A stretch of DNA of 64,000 nucleotides, from positions 8,790,001 through 8,854,000 of the forward strand of contig NW_027464589.1 of assembly GCF_043290135.1 (NCBI RefSeq), in the 5' to 3' direction. The notes beneath the pieces were generated by a model. The model searched no databases. It was not told the origin of the DNA and was given only the letters and a program-made list of their open reading frames with translations. This stretch comes from Rhipicephalus microplus (taxonomy: Eukaryota; Arthropoda; Arachnida; Ixodida; Ixodidae). The translations under genes and the position numbers were made by a program. Shown here piece after piece: positions 50,114 through 61,797 of the stretch (its first letter is position 1; each line of letters opens with the position of its first letter).

Positions 50114-50725
50114 TCAATGATGGGAATCGTAGAGCTGTCTTTGGTGCTCCTGTGAAGCCAGCAGGCGGCTGCGGGCGAGTTGGCGTGCGTGGTCGGCTCG
50201 CGCGATGGCTTCGCCGGCATACTCAGTGACCGAGGGCAGCAAGGTGCCAAATGGTAGGGCGGGTTCTCGACCGTATAGAAGATAGAATGGTGAATATCCG
50301 GCAGTGTCGTGACGTGACGAACTATATGCGAACGTCACAAATGGCAAATGAACGTCCCAGTCCTGGTGGTCGGCCGCTACGCATTTAGAAAGCATGTCGG
50401 TTATGGTGCGGTTGAGACGCTCCGTAAGACCATTCATTTGCGGATGGTACGAAGTGGCAAACTTGTGCTTGGCAGAGCAAGAGCGCAGGATTTCTTCAAC
50501 GACAGCTGATAGGAAGGTCCGGCCCCGGTCAGTGAGAAGTTGGCGTGGAGCTCCATGTACTAAAATAATATCATATATTAGAAAGTCCACCACATCGGTC
50601 GCGCAACTTGTCGGAAGTGCTCGTGTGATAGCGTACCGTGTCGCATAGTCAGTGGCGACAGCAATCCATTTGTTGCCTGAGCTGGAGATCGGGAATGGGC
50701 CAAGCAGGTCGAGGCCAACTAACAA
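50114..50725 (-). pseudogene. Gypsy-A integrase core
   Basis: A 203-codon open frame with all three catalytic residues: VGLDLLGPFPISSSG, QLLTDRGRTFLSAVV and MNGLTERLNRTITD. It ends with YSPFYLLYGREPA. The domain is intact but lies in a broken polyprotein. Confidence 0.88.
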
Positions 50726-51014
50726 AAAGGTTCAATGGGAATGTCGATCGGCTGAAGGAATCCAGCTGGTAGGGAAGATGGTTTTCGCGGCGCTGGCAGG
50801 GCTCACAAGTGGCGACGTAGCGTCGAACAGAGCGGGCAAGACCAGGCCAAAAGAAACGACGACGTACACGGTCGTATGAGCCAGAGACGCCCAAGTGGCC
50901 CGCCAAAGGAGCGTCATGAAGTTGGTTGAGAACAGTCGCACGAAGATGTGCTGGTATGACTGAGGGGCAAGTCATGGTCATATGGATCGAGGTTACGGCG
51001 ATACAGGATGCCAT
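50649..51014 (-). pseudogene. Gypsy-A integrase zinc-binding domain
   Basis: HDAPLAGHLGVSGSYDRVRR, FFWPGLARSVRRYV and TCEPCQRRENH give the complete HHCC set. It is offset by one frame from the core and from the RT/RNase H frame. Confidence 0.85.
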
Positions 51015-52572
51015 CTTTTACCAGGAACATTTGTAGAGATGCATCGCGAGGCATTGACTCAAGCTTGTCAATGATGGTTCGCAGGGAAGCATCCAGGCGT
51101 TGTTCGTGGACAAGGCTGAGTAGCTGCGTCACAGACAGAAGGTCTGGAAAGGTGTCAGTATGGGCAGCCTCTTCCACAGGGTAGCGTAATAAACAATCAG
51201 CATCTTGATGTGACCGCCCTGTTTTGTACGTTACGGTGAACGTGTATTCTTGCAATCGTAGGGACCAACGAGCGAGGCGTCCTGTGCGATCCTTGAGTGA
51301 GGCCAGCCAGCAGAGCGCGTGGTGGTCGGTGACTACCCGGAATGGACGCCCATATAAGTATGGGCGAAACTTGGCGACTGCCCACACAAGAGCGAGACAC
51401 TCACGCTCCGTGATTGAATAGTTGCGCTCGGCTGTAGATAGCAGTCGGCTTGCATATGCTATAACACGGTCATGTCCGCGTTGGTGTTGCAATACCACTG
51501 ACCCGATGACATGCCCACTAGCGTCAGTGCGAACCTCGGTTGGAGCTGATGGATCGAAATGGGCTAAAATCGGTGGTGTTGTAAGGAGCGTCGTGATCTG
51601 GGAAAAAGATAAGGCTTGATCAGCGCCCCAGAAAAACGGGGTGTCCTTCTTCAGGAGGTTTGTGAGTGGGCGTGCAATGATGGTGAAGCCCTTAACAAAC
51701 CGTCGAAAATAAGAGCACAAGCCCACAAAACTGCGAACGTCCTTTGTTGACTTCGGAACAGGAAAGTCCATGACGGCGCGGATTTTCTCGGGATCCGGGT
51801 GGACTCCTGCGGCATCGACGATGTGGCCAAGTACGGTTATTTGACGACGAGCAAAGTGGCATTTCGACGAGTTCAGTTGAAGTCCGGCTCGACGAAAAAC
51901 TTCAAGAATCGCCGATAAACGCTTGAGATGGGAGTCGAATGTGGGCGAGAAAACGATAACGTCGACTAAATAACATAAGCAGGTTGACCATTTAAACCCT
52001 TGGAGCAATGAGTCCATCATTCTTTCGAATGTGGCCGCCGCATTACAGAGACCAAAGCGCATAACTTTGAAGTAATAAAGCCCGGCAGGAGTGACGAATG
52101 CGGTCTTCTCACGGTCCATCTCATCCACAGCGATCTGCCAATAGCCAGATCGAAGGTCAACAGTGGAAAAATACGTAGCACCGTAAAGGCAGTCTAAGGC
52201 ATCGTCAATTCTAGGCAACGGATCAAGACCTTTCTTCGTAATTTTGTTGAGATGCCTATAATCTACACAAAAGCGCCATGTTCCATCCTTCCTTCTGATC
52301 AGGACGACAGGAGAAGCCCAGGGGCTACAAGAGCGTTCGATTATGTATTTTGCAAGCATCTTTTCGACTTCCTGTTGTATGACTGTGTGCTCGAACGCGG
52401 AAACATGGTATGGACGTCGGTGAATGTGACTGGCGTCACTAGTATTGATGCGATGAGTAACAACACTCGTTCGGCTTAAAGCGGTGCTGGCGAAGTCGAA
52501 AATGTCACTATAGGACTCCAGGACGTGACGAAGGGCTTCCGCTTGATCAGGAATGAGGTCTGATGGCACCAT
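50914..52572 (-). pseudogene. Gypsy-A reverse transcriptase and RNase H
   Basis: A 552-codon open frame. RT has [37 protein letters not shown] and FGLCNAAATFERMMD. The active site reads LCYLVDVIVFSP, where the first Asp of the YxDD pair is Val, which should abolish polymerase activity. RNase H is complete: TEVRTDASGHVIGSVVL, YSITERECLALVWAV and FRVVTDHHALCWL. It ends with a TGRSHQDADCLLRYPVE connector. Confidence 0.9.
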
Positions 52573-53254
52573 GTGATCAACGTCGACAGAGTTGGTTCAT
52601 GGTCTGAAGTGTAGCAATCATCCACTCTGAAGGGTTCAACCGTATGGTCTTGTAGAGCAGTAATTTCGGCCAGGGAGATACCTTGTGGAAGAATTTGGAC
52701 AGTGAGCGCAAAATTGACAATAGGAAGGCATGTGTAGTTTTCAACGACTGTCAAAATGGTGTGCGGAACAGCGATTCCATGCGTAAGCATCACGGCATGA
52801 ATTGGTGCCACCATGTAATCGCCGTCAGGTACAGGTGGTGTAGAGAAGAGGTCGATATGTGTGACACAGTTAGGCGGAAGGCCTGCGAAATCGATGCAGC
52901 AAAGGCGACTTTGGGGTGGGTTGTCAGATCAGAAAGTAGAGGCATTTCAAAGTCAAGACAACCGGCTGAACAATCTATAAGGGCCGAGTGAGCGGTTAGA
53001 AAATCCATGCCTAGAATTACTTCATGAGGGCAATTTTCTATAACGGTGAAAATAACAACAGTGCTTCTATCGGCGATAGTCACACGGGCCGAGCACATGC
53101 CAATAATTGCGGCAGTTCCCCCCGTCAGCGACTCGAACGGCTTGGTTCAAAGCGGGTGTAACAACTTTCTTTGGGCTGCGACGAAGAGCAGCACTCATTA
53201 TGAACACATGCGCGCCGGTATCGATCAACGCGCGCGCAGGTACATTGTCTAAAG
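52573..53254 (-). pseudogene. Gypsy-A protease and linker
   Basis: LDNVPARALIDTGAHVFIMS at the end near 53250 gives the retropepsin active site, and HEVILGMDFLTAHSALIDCS the second motif. They are separated by a frame break at a six-C run near 53117-53122. The linker to RT (52476-52814) has two more breaks. Gypsy-B lies immediately upstream at 53254. Across the insertion the protein runs from NMLNVT into LDNVPA once the AAAG duplication is counted once. Confidence 0.88.
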
Positions 53255-53399
53255 TGTAGTGAAGAGGAATGCCCACTACCCAAGCGACATCGACACGTTC
53301 GCGCGAGGCGCGAGCTGGGACTGCCTGGTTGCTGCTGCGACGATGCCCGTATATTCGGCTAGTCCTGACGCTGCTACCTCTTATTGTCTTGCATTTACA
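53255..53399 (+). repeat. Gypsy-B LTR, left (plus orientation)
   Basis: TGTAGTGAAGAGGAATGCCC ... TTGCATTTACA, TG...CA ends, followed within 10 bp by a TGG primer-site start. Confidence 0.88.
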
Positions 53400-53470
53400 T
53401 TATATTTTGGTGAAGGGTGCTGCGGTTTACCCCGACCCTGGAATTGCGAAGCCTAAAGTTGCCGTCCGTC

Positions 53471-53612
53471 ATGCCTGACGACGCTATCTTCACTCCTCCT
53501 CGGGCTTCGCCACCCAGGGGCTGTCCCGGTGCCCAGCTCCTGTGTGAACCCGACATCTTCAGCGGCACAGACAAGAAAGACGTTGAGGATTGGCTGGAAT
53601 CCTACGAACGAG
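53471..53612 (+). pseudogene. Gypsy-B gag, N-terminal part
   Basis: Starts MPDDAIFTPPRASPPRG and continues PDIFSGTDKKDVEDWLESYE up to the LINE-U insertion. The sequence CTACGAACGAG (coding YER) is duplicated on the other side of LINE-U, where gag resumes at 58936 with YERASTTNKWNDAMKLG. Confidence 0.9.
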
Positions 53613-53763
53613 AAGAGGATCTGCTCGTGAACGCGTTCCTGGCGATCGAACGCGCTCGCGCCATCGGAGATCGGCTCAACGTCGAGCGGCAGGATCGTTG
53701 TAGCTAAGATTTGGTTTGCTTTTCATTCCTAGTATTTCTTGTTAGTTTCTCTCAACTGAAACG

Positions 53764-55164
53764 TTGTTGCAGTTCTTTGGAGGTCAGGCAAGTCGGATTA
53801 TTCTTATGTCTTTATCATCACCCGGCCAAGGGCACTCCCCTTGGCTGGCCTCACTACCGGTCAAGGATTGGCCGCTCGATACCTTGCTACGCAGTGGAGA
53901 TAGCCACGTCCCTGTGGCTCTGGTTCCTACAAATGGGGGTTTCATTCCAATGAAGAAACCGGAGGTGATACAACTGGAGCTTCCGGAAGCCTCGTCGCTT
54001 TTCCAGAAGATTACGGAGGTCCGCCAGTTCGGCCGAGGGGGTATCCTGTGCTGCTCTGCAGACCAGGATTGCGTCCGAGAGCTCCTGAATTGCTCTGAAT
54101 TTGCTGCACAGCCGGTGAGCCCGTTTATTCCAGCTCATCTTGCATGTACGAAGGGCATAGTCCGTGGGGTGCATACGAGTCTGGCACCTCAAAAAATTCC
54201 TGACTTATTAACTGTAGCTGGGGCAGTTTCAGTCTATCGATGCACCCGAACGACTGATAAAACAAAATCGCCTACTGAATCAGTTATAGTAACTTTTGCA
54301 GGAAGAGTTAGGCCAACAGAAATTAAGGCATGGCCACTAATCTACAAAGTATAACCACTTTCCCCGAAACCTTTGCAGTGCTCAAAATGTTGGCGATTCG
54401 GCCCCAGCATGAACGGATGCAGATCACAGGCTAGATGTCATCTGTGCGGAGAGAGTCATGACAGCTGCGATTGCAAATCCGATGACCAGAAGTGCTGCTT
54501 GTGTAATGGAGCGCACCCTGCAGACTCTGCTGATTGTGGTGCCAAAGAAAGAGAAATGGGTGTTCTAGAAATCATAGAACGCAGGCGTTGCTCTAGGAGG
54601 GAGGTGGTAGCAGAAATGCATGAAAGATCGAAAGGTTACGCAGGCATAACATCCCGGCACACAGCGGCAATGGATGCATCACTCGCAAAGTCGATAACTG
54701 AGGCTATTGAAAAGTCCACTGAAAAGACAATGCAGCGTCTGACAGCTACTCTTTTTGAAGCGTTGGCTGATATGTTAACACAACGGCTGACACAAATCAT
54801 TGGTACAGTTTCGGTGCAAAATCGGGATTCCCACGCTTTGTTGATTTCAAGGGGTACAGAGGAGGAAAATCAGACAGTCAATCATAGATCTATCTCTCCG
54901 AAAGCAGGACCTTCAAAAAATAGACGTCAGGCTGAGTCAGAATCTGTGACAGATGATTCAGGAGACTTCACAGATATGGAAACAGAATCTCTAAGAACTT
55001 TGAAACGTAACAGATCTCCCCCTTCTAAAAAGTCTTCTCAGAACCCAAAATCCAAGAAATACTTGTCAAAGAAAGACTTCTTTGAGAACCTTTCAAAAAA
55101 TGATTTCTTGAAAAAAGATATTCTGGATCAGGCAGTTTCTTCTGCCCGTATAGCATCAAAATAG
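53764..55164 (+). pseudogene. LINE-U ORF1: gag-like protein, one stop codon
   Basis: One frame of 467 codons broken only by TAA at 54352-54354, which stands where GAA would fit. The first part contains RVRPTEIKAWPLIYKV. After the stop come three zinc knuckles: CSKCWRFGPSMNGC (the His expected at GPS position is Pro), CHLCGESHDSCDC and CCLCNGAHPADSADC. A C-terminal basic, Ser-rich region follows (KRNRSPPSKKSSQNPKSKKY). The role inferred from the family is RNA binding. Confidence 0.85.
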
Positions 55165-55877
55165 GTTCCCTAAAAATTCTGCAGTGGAACTGCCGGTCTA
55201 TTTGGTCGGCAACTACAGATTTACAATATATTTCTTCGCATATTTCTCCCGACATATTTGCCATTCAGGAAACCTGGCTTGGTAACGGGGAAAAATTTTA
55301 CATGAAAAATTATCGATTAATACGGCTGGATCGGCTGAGTAGAGGTGGCGGTCTGGCTTTCTTAATATCAACTAAATTTAGTCACAGAGCCAAGACATCG
55401 TATCAGTGTATGGATACGAATTACGAAATTCTGGTGTTAGACATAACACTACCAGACTGCTCGCCTTTCTCTTTTGCAAATGTATACTTTCCTGCAGGAG
55501 TTCAAGACACGAGATGCCCCGATATTAAGGTAGCTTCATGCAGAAAAGAAATAGTACTGTGTGGTGATTTCAATTCACACCATGTGTCTTGGGGCTTCAA
55601 ATCTGATGTATGCGGAAGACGTTTGTGGGAATGGACGCTTGATAATAACTTTTCCTGCTTGAACTCACACGTTGCTGCATCTGTAAGAGGTAACTCTAAA
55701 TCGACTATTGATTTAACATTTTCCAGCCCCACTTTAAGCATATCCTCGTGTAATATATTAGATTGGGCTACAAACAGCGACCACCTTCCCATTACGTTTG
55801 AAATTAAGTTCCCGAGGTTTAGTTTGGCAGGGAAAGTTGGCTCATTCGTAAATTATGCAAAATACAAAAATACTTAA
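55161..55877 (+). pseudogene. LINE-U endonuclease
   Basis: Opens at 55161 with SLKILQWNCRSIWSAT; then DIFAIQETWLGNG, RLSRGGGLAFLISTK, EIVLCGDFNSHHVSWG and ATNSDHLPITFEIKF. All endonuclease motifs lie in one frame of about 239 codons, ending in a TAA at 55875-55877. Confidence 0.88.
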
Positions 55878-55903
55878 AATCTACGTTAACTTTTCGCGAG
55901 GAA

Positions 55904-57370
55904 ATGCAGGAAGACCTTAGGGCTATGAGTCTATGTGCGGTGTTGAAACGATCACTAAAAAATTCAACGTTTACTATAAACTCGAACAAAGCGGGATCTT
56001 TTAGCCCGTGGTGGAATCTAGAATGTGTCAGGGGGTATAGAAAGCGAAAAGCAGCTTGGAAAAAGCTGTTAATTAACCAATGCCCCAAAAATTGGAGTGA
56101 TTATAAATTCATGGCCGCCGATTTTAAGCGTCTAGTGCGCAAAGCAAAAGAAGACTATGATTTGAATAAATTTAATTATCTGTCTAATTCTAAAAATAAG
56201 AAAATGCTTTTCAGGTTTTTTACGTGCGAGAAAAATGATTCCACAGACATAAAGCAGTCATTCCACCATTGTGTCTCCTCGCGAACTCTCTAAATTCTTG
56301 GAAAATATTGCTAAAGGCTTGCAAACCGGGTTTACGACAATTATGCCAAACTTCATGGTGAAATTAAGGGTGCATTGTGATTTCTAGGAGGTATCTTTAG
56401 CTGAACTGGCGGATGTGATGAAGAGCTCACCGCCCGCTGCTCCCGGACCTGATGGGGTGACCTCTACAATGATTAAAGTGTTATACGAAATATCGGAAAT
56501 ATCGCCACATGAATTCCGTAATATAGTTAATTATTCACTGAAAAATTCTTGGATTCCGGCCGATTGGAAGCTTTCCAAAATAATTCCAATACTTAAGAAA
56601 CAGGGTATGGAGTTTACTCTGGATAACATAAGGCCTATTTCATTGACATCTAACTTGGTCAAGCTTGTAGAGAGAGTCTTAATGCCCGTATAATAAACTA
56701 CATCAATGAACATACAATACGAAACCCCAGACAATTTGGCTTTAGATTGGGATTCTTCATTTGGTGTGCACATGTGGATTTGGAAAGTCGCATACAGCTG
56801 GCTCGGCATCGCCGCGAATACTGTGCACTAGTCACTCTAGACTTAGCTAAAGCGTACGACAAAGTGGAATATCCTATCCTAATCCAGCAGATGCAAGACC
56901 ATCGTTTTCCAAAATATATAACAGCATGGATTACAGAGTTTGTGAAAGACAGAGAATTTTATTGCTTCTTCGATGGATGCTCTTCTAAAAAATATAAGCA
57001 GACACGAGGTGTACCTCGGGGCTCAGTATTATCCCCGGTGTTATTCAACGTATTACTAAGTTCCATTCCAACTGATCAGGATATTCAAATTTACGTATAT
57101 GCAGATGACATTGCTTTCTTTGCAACAAACAGTGATCTGCACTCATTGTATCAGGCATTACAAAATTACATGAACATGCTAGAAGGATGGCTTGACAATA
57201 TCCATATGTCATTGAACGTCAAAAAAAGCGCGCTTCTGCCATTCGCTTTTAAGGATCGTGTCAAGATTTCCCTGATGTATCGTACCGAGCTCATTCCCCA
57301 GGTCGATTTCCTGAAATACCTAGGCATCGTATATAATAGGACGCTAAATTGGCAAAGCCATATAGACTAG
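55904..57370 (+). pseudogene. LINE-U reverse transcriptase
   Basis: 55904-56293 is the basic connector (FSPWWNLECVRGYRKRKAAW). 56415-56693 has PAAPGPDGVTSTMIKVLY, DWKLSKIIPILKKQG and RPISLTSNLVKL. 56747-57370 has LVTLDLAKAYDKVEY, QTRGVPRGSVLSPVLFNVLL and the active site IYVYADDIAFFA. Four pieces in shifting frames. Confidence 0.87.
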
Positions 57371-57592
57371 GTTGGCTGTAAAGCGTCACGTGCATTGGGG
57401 TGGTTACGCAAATTGGGAAACAGAAAAATAGGATTGCGTAGGAGTTCATTGATAATGATTTACAAGATGTATGTACGGCCTAATATGTAATTCGGGTGTG
57501 TATTATTTTCAGGCAGCGTGGCTTACAAAATGAAACAATTAATAATATAAGAAAGAGAAGCTTTGCGCTTGTGTCTTTGACTCCCAAAAGTT

Positions 57593-58690
57593 GTGGCAAA
57601 TACTGTTTTGTATGTGGAAGCGCGCCTTCCGCCTTTGTTAACTCGCTTTAGAATACTTACAGTTCAAACTTTCTTAAAAATATACAATTCGCCTCTGCGA
57701 CAAGCTTCATACGTTTTTATTCAAGAACCAACCGCATTCTTTGGAACACAATGGTCTAGAATGCACTCCCCTCAGATTAGGTTCGTACAAGCGTTGCTAA
57801 AGCCTCTCAATGTAAATATTTATCAGATTTGCATAACGAAGACATCAAATTTAAAACATGAAATTAAATTTGATGATATTTTCCTTTCTAATGCAAAACA
57901 ACTGCCCCTTCAATATTTAAATATTCGGTTAAAAGATTACTTGACTCATCTGTTCATAAACAACATTATTGCGACGTATGCATCCGTATTGAACAAAAAG
58001 GCTGGAATAGGCATCTTCTGTACTTCTCTCGACTGGTCTTTCTCAGTTCGATTACCACAATACACGTCTATATTCATCGCTGAATTATTTGCTATAATTC
58101 TAGCGCTTCGTAAACTTCCTGCAAGCGAATCAGAAGCGGTCATACTTACCGATTCTCTATCAGTATACACTGCACAATCTACAGCAAAAAATTTGACATT
58201 AATGAGTATGATTAACAGTTTATTACCAGAAAACCTGAAAAAATTACACTTGCTATGGATACCCGGCAACCGCGGGATTTATCCAAATCAGATGGCAGAC
58301 TCGTTAGTCAAAGCATCTTTAAGCGGACCAATCTTACCTATTTTACCTGATTTCGCCTACGTAACAGCACTAAGATATAGAAAGGCTTGTTTGCACAAAG
58401 AAATAGAAAAGTTATCATTGGATAAAGTCAGAGACTTCGTACATCTAAGATATTGCTGGAACAAACAGTTGTGTGTATCTCGGCAGTTAGAAACTACAAT
58501 CACCAGGTTACGATGCAGAATTCCGCATCTGAATTACTACCTACATAAAGCTGGACTAACAGCATCTCCATTGTGTCTCTTTTGCAAGGAATCGGAATCA
58601 ATAGATCATTTCTTTTTATCCTGTAAACGTTATGCTTATCAAAGGAAAAGATACTTGGTCGAACCAATTGAGAAGCTAGGTTTAAAGTAA
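57593..58690 (+). pseudogene. LINE-U RNase H and C-terminal finger
   Basis: A 365-codon open frame. RNase H motifs are YTSIFIAELFAIILALRKL (Glu), EAVILTDSLSVYTAQ (Asp) and LLWIPGNRGIYPNQMADSLV (normally PGHxGIxGNExAD). The first Asp motif is not obvious; KKAGIGIFCTSLDW is where it would be. It ends with CLFCKESESIDHFFLSCKRY, the CCHC finger. This is the longest clean stretch of LINE-U. Confidence 0.85.
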
Positions 58691-58935
58691 ACGTGGAACT
58701 AATTTGATCCTTCGGAGGGATTACATTAGGTTATAGCCACAGGGAGGTTTTCTCTGCTGTGTGCGAGTACATAAGGGCAACAAAGAGATTACCCTGTTAG
58801 CCTATTGTTCTTATTTACGGCTACGAGACTACCTGAATGCCTGACTGAACACACTTGATGATCCTGCCGCCCGGTTCTTGGCCGATCCCCTTTTGTGGGC
58901 GAGTGCCAGCAAACCCGAAGGTTCATCATCATCAT

Positions 58936-60124
58936 CTACGAACGAGCCAGCACTACCAACAAATGGAATGATGCCATGAAACTGGGTACCGTGATGTTTT
59001 ATTTAACGGATGTCGCCAAGCTGTGGTACAGAAACCACGAGACGGACATTCCTGCTTGGACGACCTTCAAGACCTGCATCACAGCTGTTTTTGGACGCCC
59101 TGGGGTGCGAAAACTTCGCGCAGAACAACGCCTACGAAGCCGGTCCCAACAAACTGGTGAGACATTCGCCAGCTACATCGAGGTCATCCTCGACCTCTGC
59201 CGGCGTGTTGACCTGACGATGCTGGAAACTGACAAGGTATTACACATTATGAAAGGCATTTCCGACGACGCCTTTCAAATGCTCCTCTCGAAAAACCCGG
59301 CCAGTGTCTCGGAGCTCATCGAGCTGTGTCAGAGTTTTGACGAACTCCGACGACAGCGTCGTCTCACGCGACACCCTAACGTCCCGAATGACACCCTCTC
59401 AGGCTTAACAACCACCTCTGACCATCACTCGCTGCTATCGCAGATCAAGGAGTTTGTTCGTGCTGAGGTTGCTCGTCAGCTGTCGCTGCTATCAACAGCC
59501 GGCCAACCACCATCACATCTGCCAGCGAACATGCGTGAGGTCATCCAGGAGCAAGTTTGCGCGGCTCTGCCACCTGCCCGTGACACTTCGCCGTTGTCGA
59601 CCCCTGTGGCCTGTGCCGAGGTGAATGCACCTCTAAGCTATGCTCAGTTTGCCGCAAGGCCACCTCTCCAGACATTCAGGTTACTACCATCAGCTGTGCC
59701 CACTCCTCGGTTCACTCAGCCAAGGTCCCTCCAGAGTAGTGGACAATGGCGTACACCCGACAATCAGCCGATATGCTTTGCCTGTGGTTTGCCTGGCCAC
59801 ATAGCGCGATACTGCCACCGGCGTGTCCCTGCCTATCAGCAGAACTACCACCAGAGCTTCGAACCTGTCTCTTATGTGCCACAGCGCCCTTCGTTCGCAG
59901 GCTCTCAGCATCCCGACCAGATGTCATCGTACGCCGGCCACCACTCACCTGTTAACCGTCGCTCGCCATCACCTCGACGCCGCTCGCCATCGCCGATGCG
60001 TCGTCGTCCTTCATCGCCGGAGCGGGAAAACAGATTGCCGCAGTTTCAGAGGCAGGAACTGCGACACCCGCGAAAAGACCAAGGCCTCTCTCTTCACCGA
60101 CGAATGTACTGGCAGTATATGTGA
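58936..60124 (+). pseudogene. Gypsy-B gag, C-terminal part
   Basis: Resumes with YERASTTNKWNDAMKLG; then VAKLWYRNHETDIPAWTTFK, RLRSRSQQTGETFASYIEVI and MKGISDDAFQMLL, which are capsid motifs. One zinc knuckle follows (CFACGLPGHIARYC), then an Arg/Ser-rich tail ([20 protein letters not shown]). Without LINE-U, gag would be open from 53471. It stops at 60122-60124 and overlaps the pol frame, which is in a different phase. Confidence 0.9.
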
Positions 60125-61634
60125 ACGGCGTCGCTGCACTCGTTCTCGCCGACACTGGTGCCGCAGTTTCAGTGACCAGTGCCAGACTCTGCCGCTTGCT
60201 CAAAAAAGTTATGACGCCACAAGCAAGTATATCGCTTCGTACAACAAGCGCAGAGCACGTCACGCCGGCCGCTGCCTGTACTGCTCGCATTGCGATTGAT
60301 GGCCTTATCTATGTCGTCGAATTACTGGTGTTAGATTCCTGCTCCCAAGACCTCATTTTGGGCTGGGACTTTCTTTCCGCTAATAAGGCCGTCATCGACT
60401 GTTCGCGCGCTGAGGTGGCATTTGAAGTGTTTAGCGACGCTACTTTACACGACGCTGTTGAAACCGGGGACAAACTATTTGTTGCTGAAGACGTTACGAT
60501 ACCGCCGCACTCTTTCGCCCTTGCCATGGTGTCTTGCAACGTGCTCGCCGAGTCAAGTGCCCTTTTCACGCCATCTGCCATTTTCGTTCGTCGCAAATGT
60601 TCGCCGCTACCTCATGCCCTTTTGGAATTTCATGACGGTGTCAGCAGAATGCTCATCTCGAATCTGCTGTCATCTCCTGTGACACTACTCCGGGGCGAGT
60701 GCGTCGGGCGTGTTTACAGTCTCGACCCTTCTGCAATTATTGACATGCCAACTGGTTCTTTCGCCAAACACGAAGTCGCTGGATTAACGTGTGCCTCTAC
60801 GCCGCAGAAACCTAGACCTGACATACTGAGCAGCTCCATCGCCTACACGTTAACCGTTTCGCAACGTGCTCAGCTTCCACGACTCCTGAACAAGTTCCGT
60901 TCTTCCTTTGACTGCCAGCATAGTCCCCTCGGCCACACATCCGCTGTGTGTCACCGCATCGACACGGGTACCAATGCACCACTGCGTCAAAGACCATATC
61001 GTGTGTCCACGACAGAGCGCCAGGTTATCAGTGACCAAGTAGCTGACATGCTCAAGCGTGGCGTCATCCAGCTTTCGAATAGCCCCTGGGCATCTCCAGT
61101 CGTTCTCGTTAAGAAGAAGGACGGGTCAATTCGCTTCTGTGTTGACTACCGTCGTATTAACAAAATAACTCGAAAGGACGTTTACCCCTACCGAGAATCG
61201 ATGTCCTTGAGAGCCTCCAAGGTGCGGAGTTCTCTTCTATTGACTTACGGAGCGGCTACTGGCAAGTCCCTATAACGCCTGAAGATCAGCCTAAAACGGC
61301 CTTTGTCACACCTGATGGTCTTTACGAATTCCGCGTCATGCCTTTCGGTCTTTGCAGTGCGCCCGCAACATTCGAGCGGATGATGGACAATCTTTTGCGT
61401 GGCCTGAAGTGGAAAACATGCCTGTGGTACTTAAATGACGTGGTTATATTTTCGCCAGATTTTCCCACGCATCTCTGCAAGCTAGATGAAGTACTACAGT
61501 GCCTAACTAACGCCGGCCTTCAGCTCAACCTGAAAAAATGCCACTTCGGTGCAAGTCAGCTCACAATCCTCGGCCATGTTGTCTCTAAAGACGGTATTCT
61601 TCCTGACGCCGCCAAGCTTCAGGCAGTTGCAGAG
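60085..61634 (+). pseudogene. Gypsy-B protease and reverse transcriptase (truncated)
   Basis: The pol frame enters inside the gag end and carries [20 protein letters not shown] (protease DTGA), [20 protein letters not shown], then [14 protein letters not shown] and an RT start [21 protein letters not shown] frameshift near 61190-61200 breaks it. It continues as VMPFGLCSAPATFERMMDNL and LWYLNDVVIFSPDFP, where the first YxDD Asp is Asn. It ends at KDGILPDAAKLQAVAE, then runs into the inverted LTR. RNase H and integrase are absent. Confidence 0.9.
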
Positions 61635-61793
61635 TGAAATGCAAGACGATAAGAGGTAGCAGCGTCAGGACAGAAGCAGCATGAGCTGGCCGAATATACG
61701 GGCGTCATCGCAGCAGCAACCAGGCAGTCCCAGCTCGCGCCTCGCGCGAACGTGTCGATGTCGCTTGGGTAGTGGGCATTCCTCTTCACTACA
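61635..61793 (-). repeat. Gypsy-B LTR, right (inverted)
   Basis: 159 bp, the reverse complement of 53255-53399 with about 14 extra bases near 61670-61690 (AGAAGCAGCATGAGC) and one base missing at the inner end. The outer end reads CTTCACTACA, so both outer ends of Gypsy-B are U3 starts. Confidence 0.9.
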
Positions 61794-61797
61794 AAAG

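Larger units (their letters stand above)
53613..58935 (+). mobile_element. LINE-U: full two-ORF LINE in Gypsy-B gag
   Basis: 5.3 kb flanked by CTACGAACGAG (53602-53612 and 58936-58946). ORF1 is at 53764-55164, ORF2 parts at 55161-58690, with a short 3' UTR ending in (ATC)n (58922-58935). The domain set is zinc-knuckle ORF1, APE endonuclease, RT, RNase H and CCHC. AT-rich, with several frame breaks in ORF2. Confidence 0.93.
53255..61793 (+). mobile_element. Gypsy-B: element with inverted terminal LTRs
   Basis: Flanked by AAAG on both sides (53251-53254 and 61794-61797). The left end is a 145-bp LTR in plus orientation; the right end is the same LTR in minus orientation (61635-61793). Between them lie, on the plus strand, a primer-site region (TTTTGGTGAAGGG), gag, protease and RT up to just past the palm. 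RNase H, integrase, polypurine tract and a normal 3' LTR are missing. LINE-U is inserted in gag. Confidence 0.92.

Noticed and set aside
53259..53456. Small frame (RNAHYPSDIDTFARGASW) found on both strands at 53.3 and 61.7 kb
   Set aside because: It is the LTR of Gypsy-B translated by chance; the two copies are the inverted LTRs.
53255..61793. Initial reading of the 145-bp inverted ends as terminal inverted repeats of a DNA transposon
   Set aside because: The left copy is followed by a primer site, gag and protease of a Gypsy element, has TG...CA ends, and the target duplication is 4 bp as for Gypsy-A.
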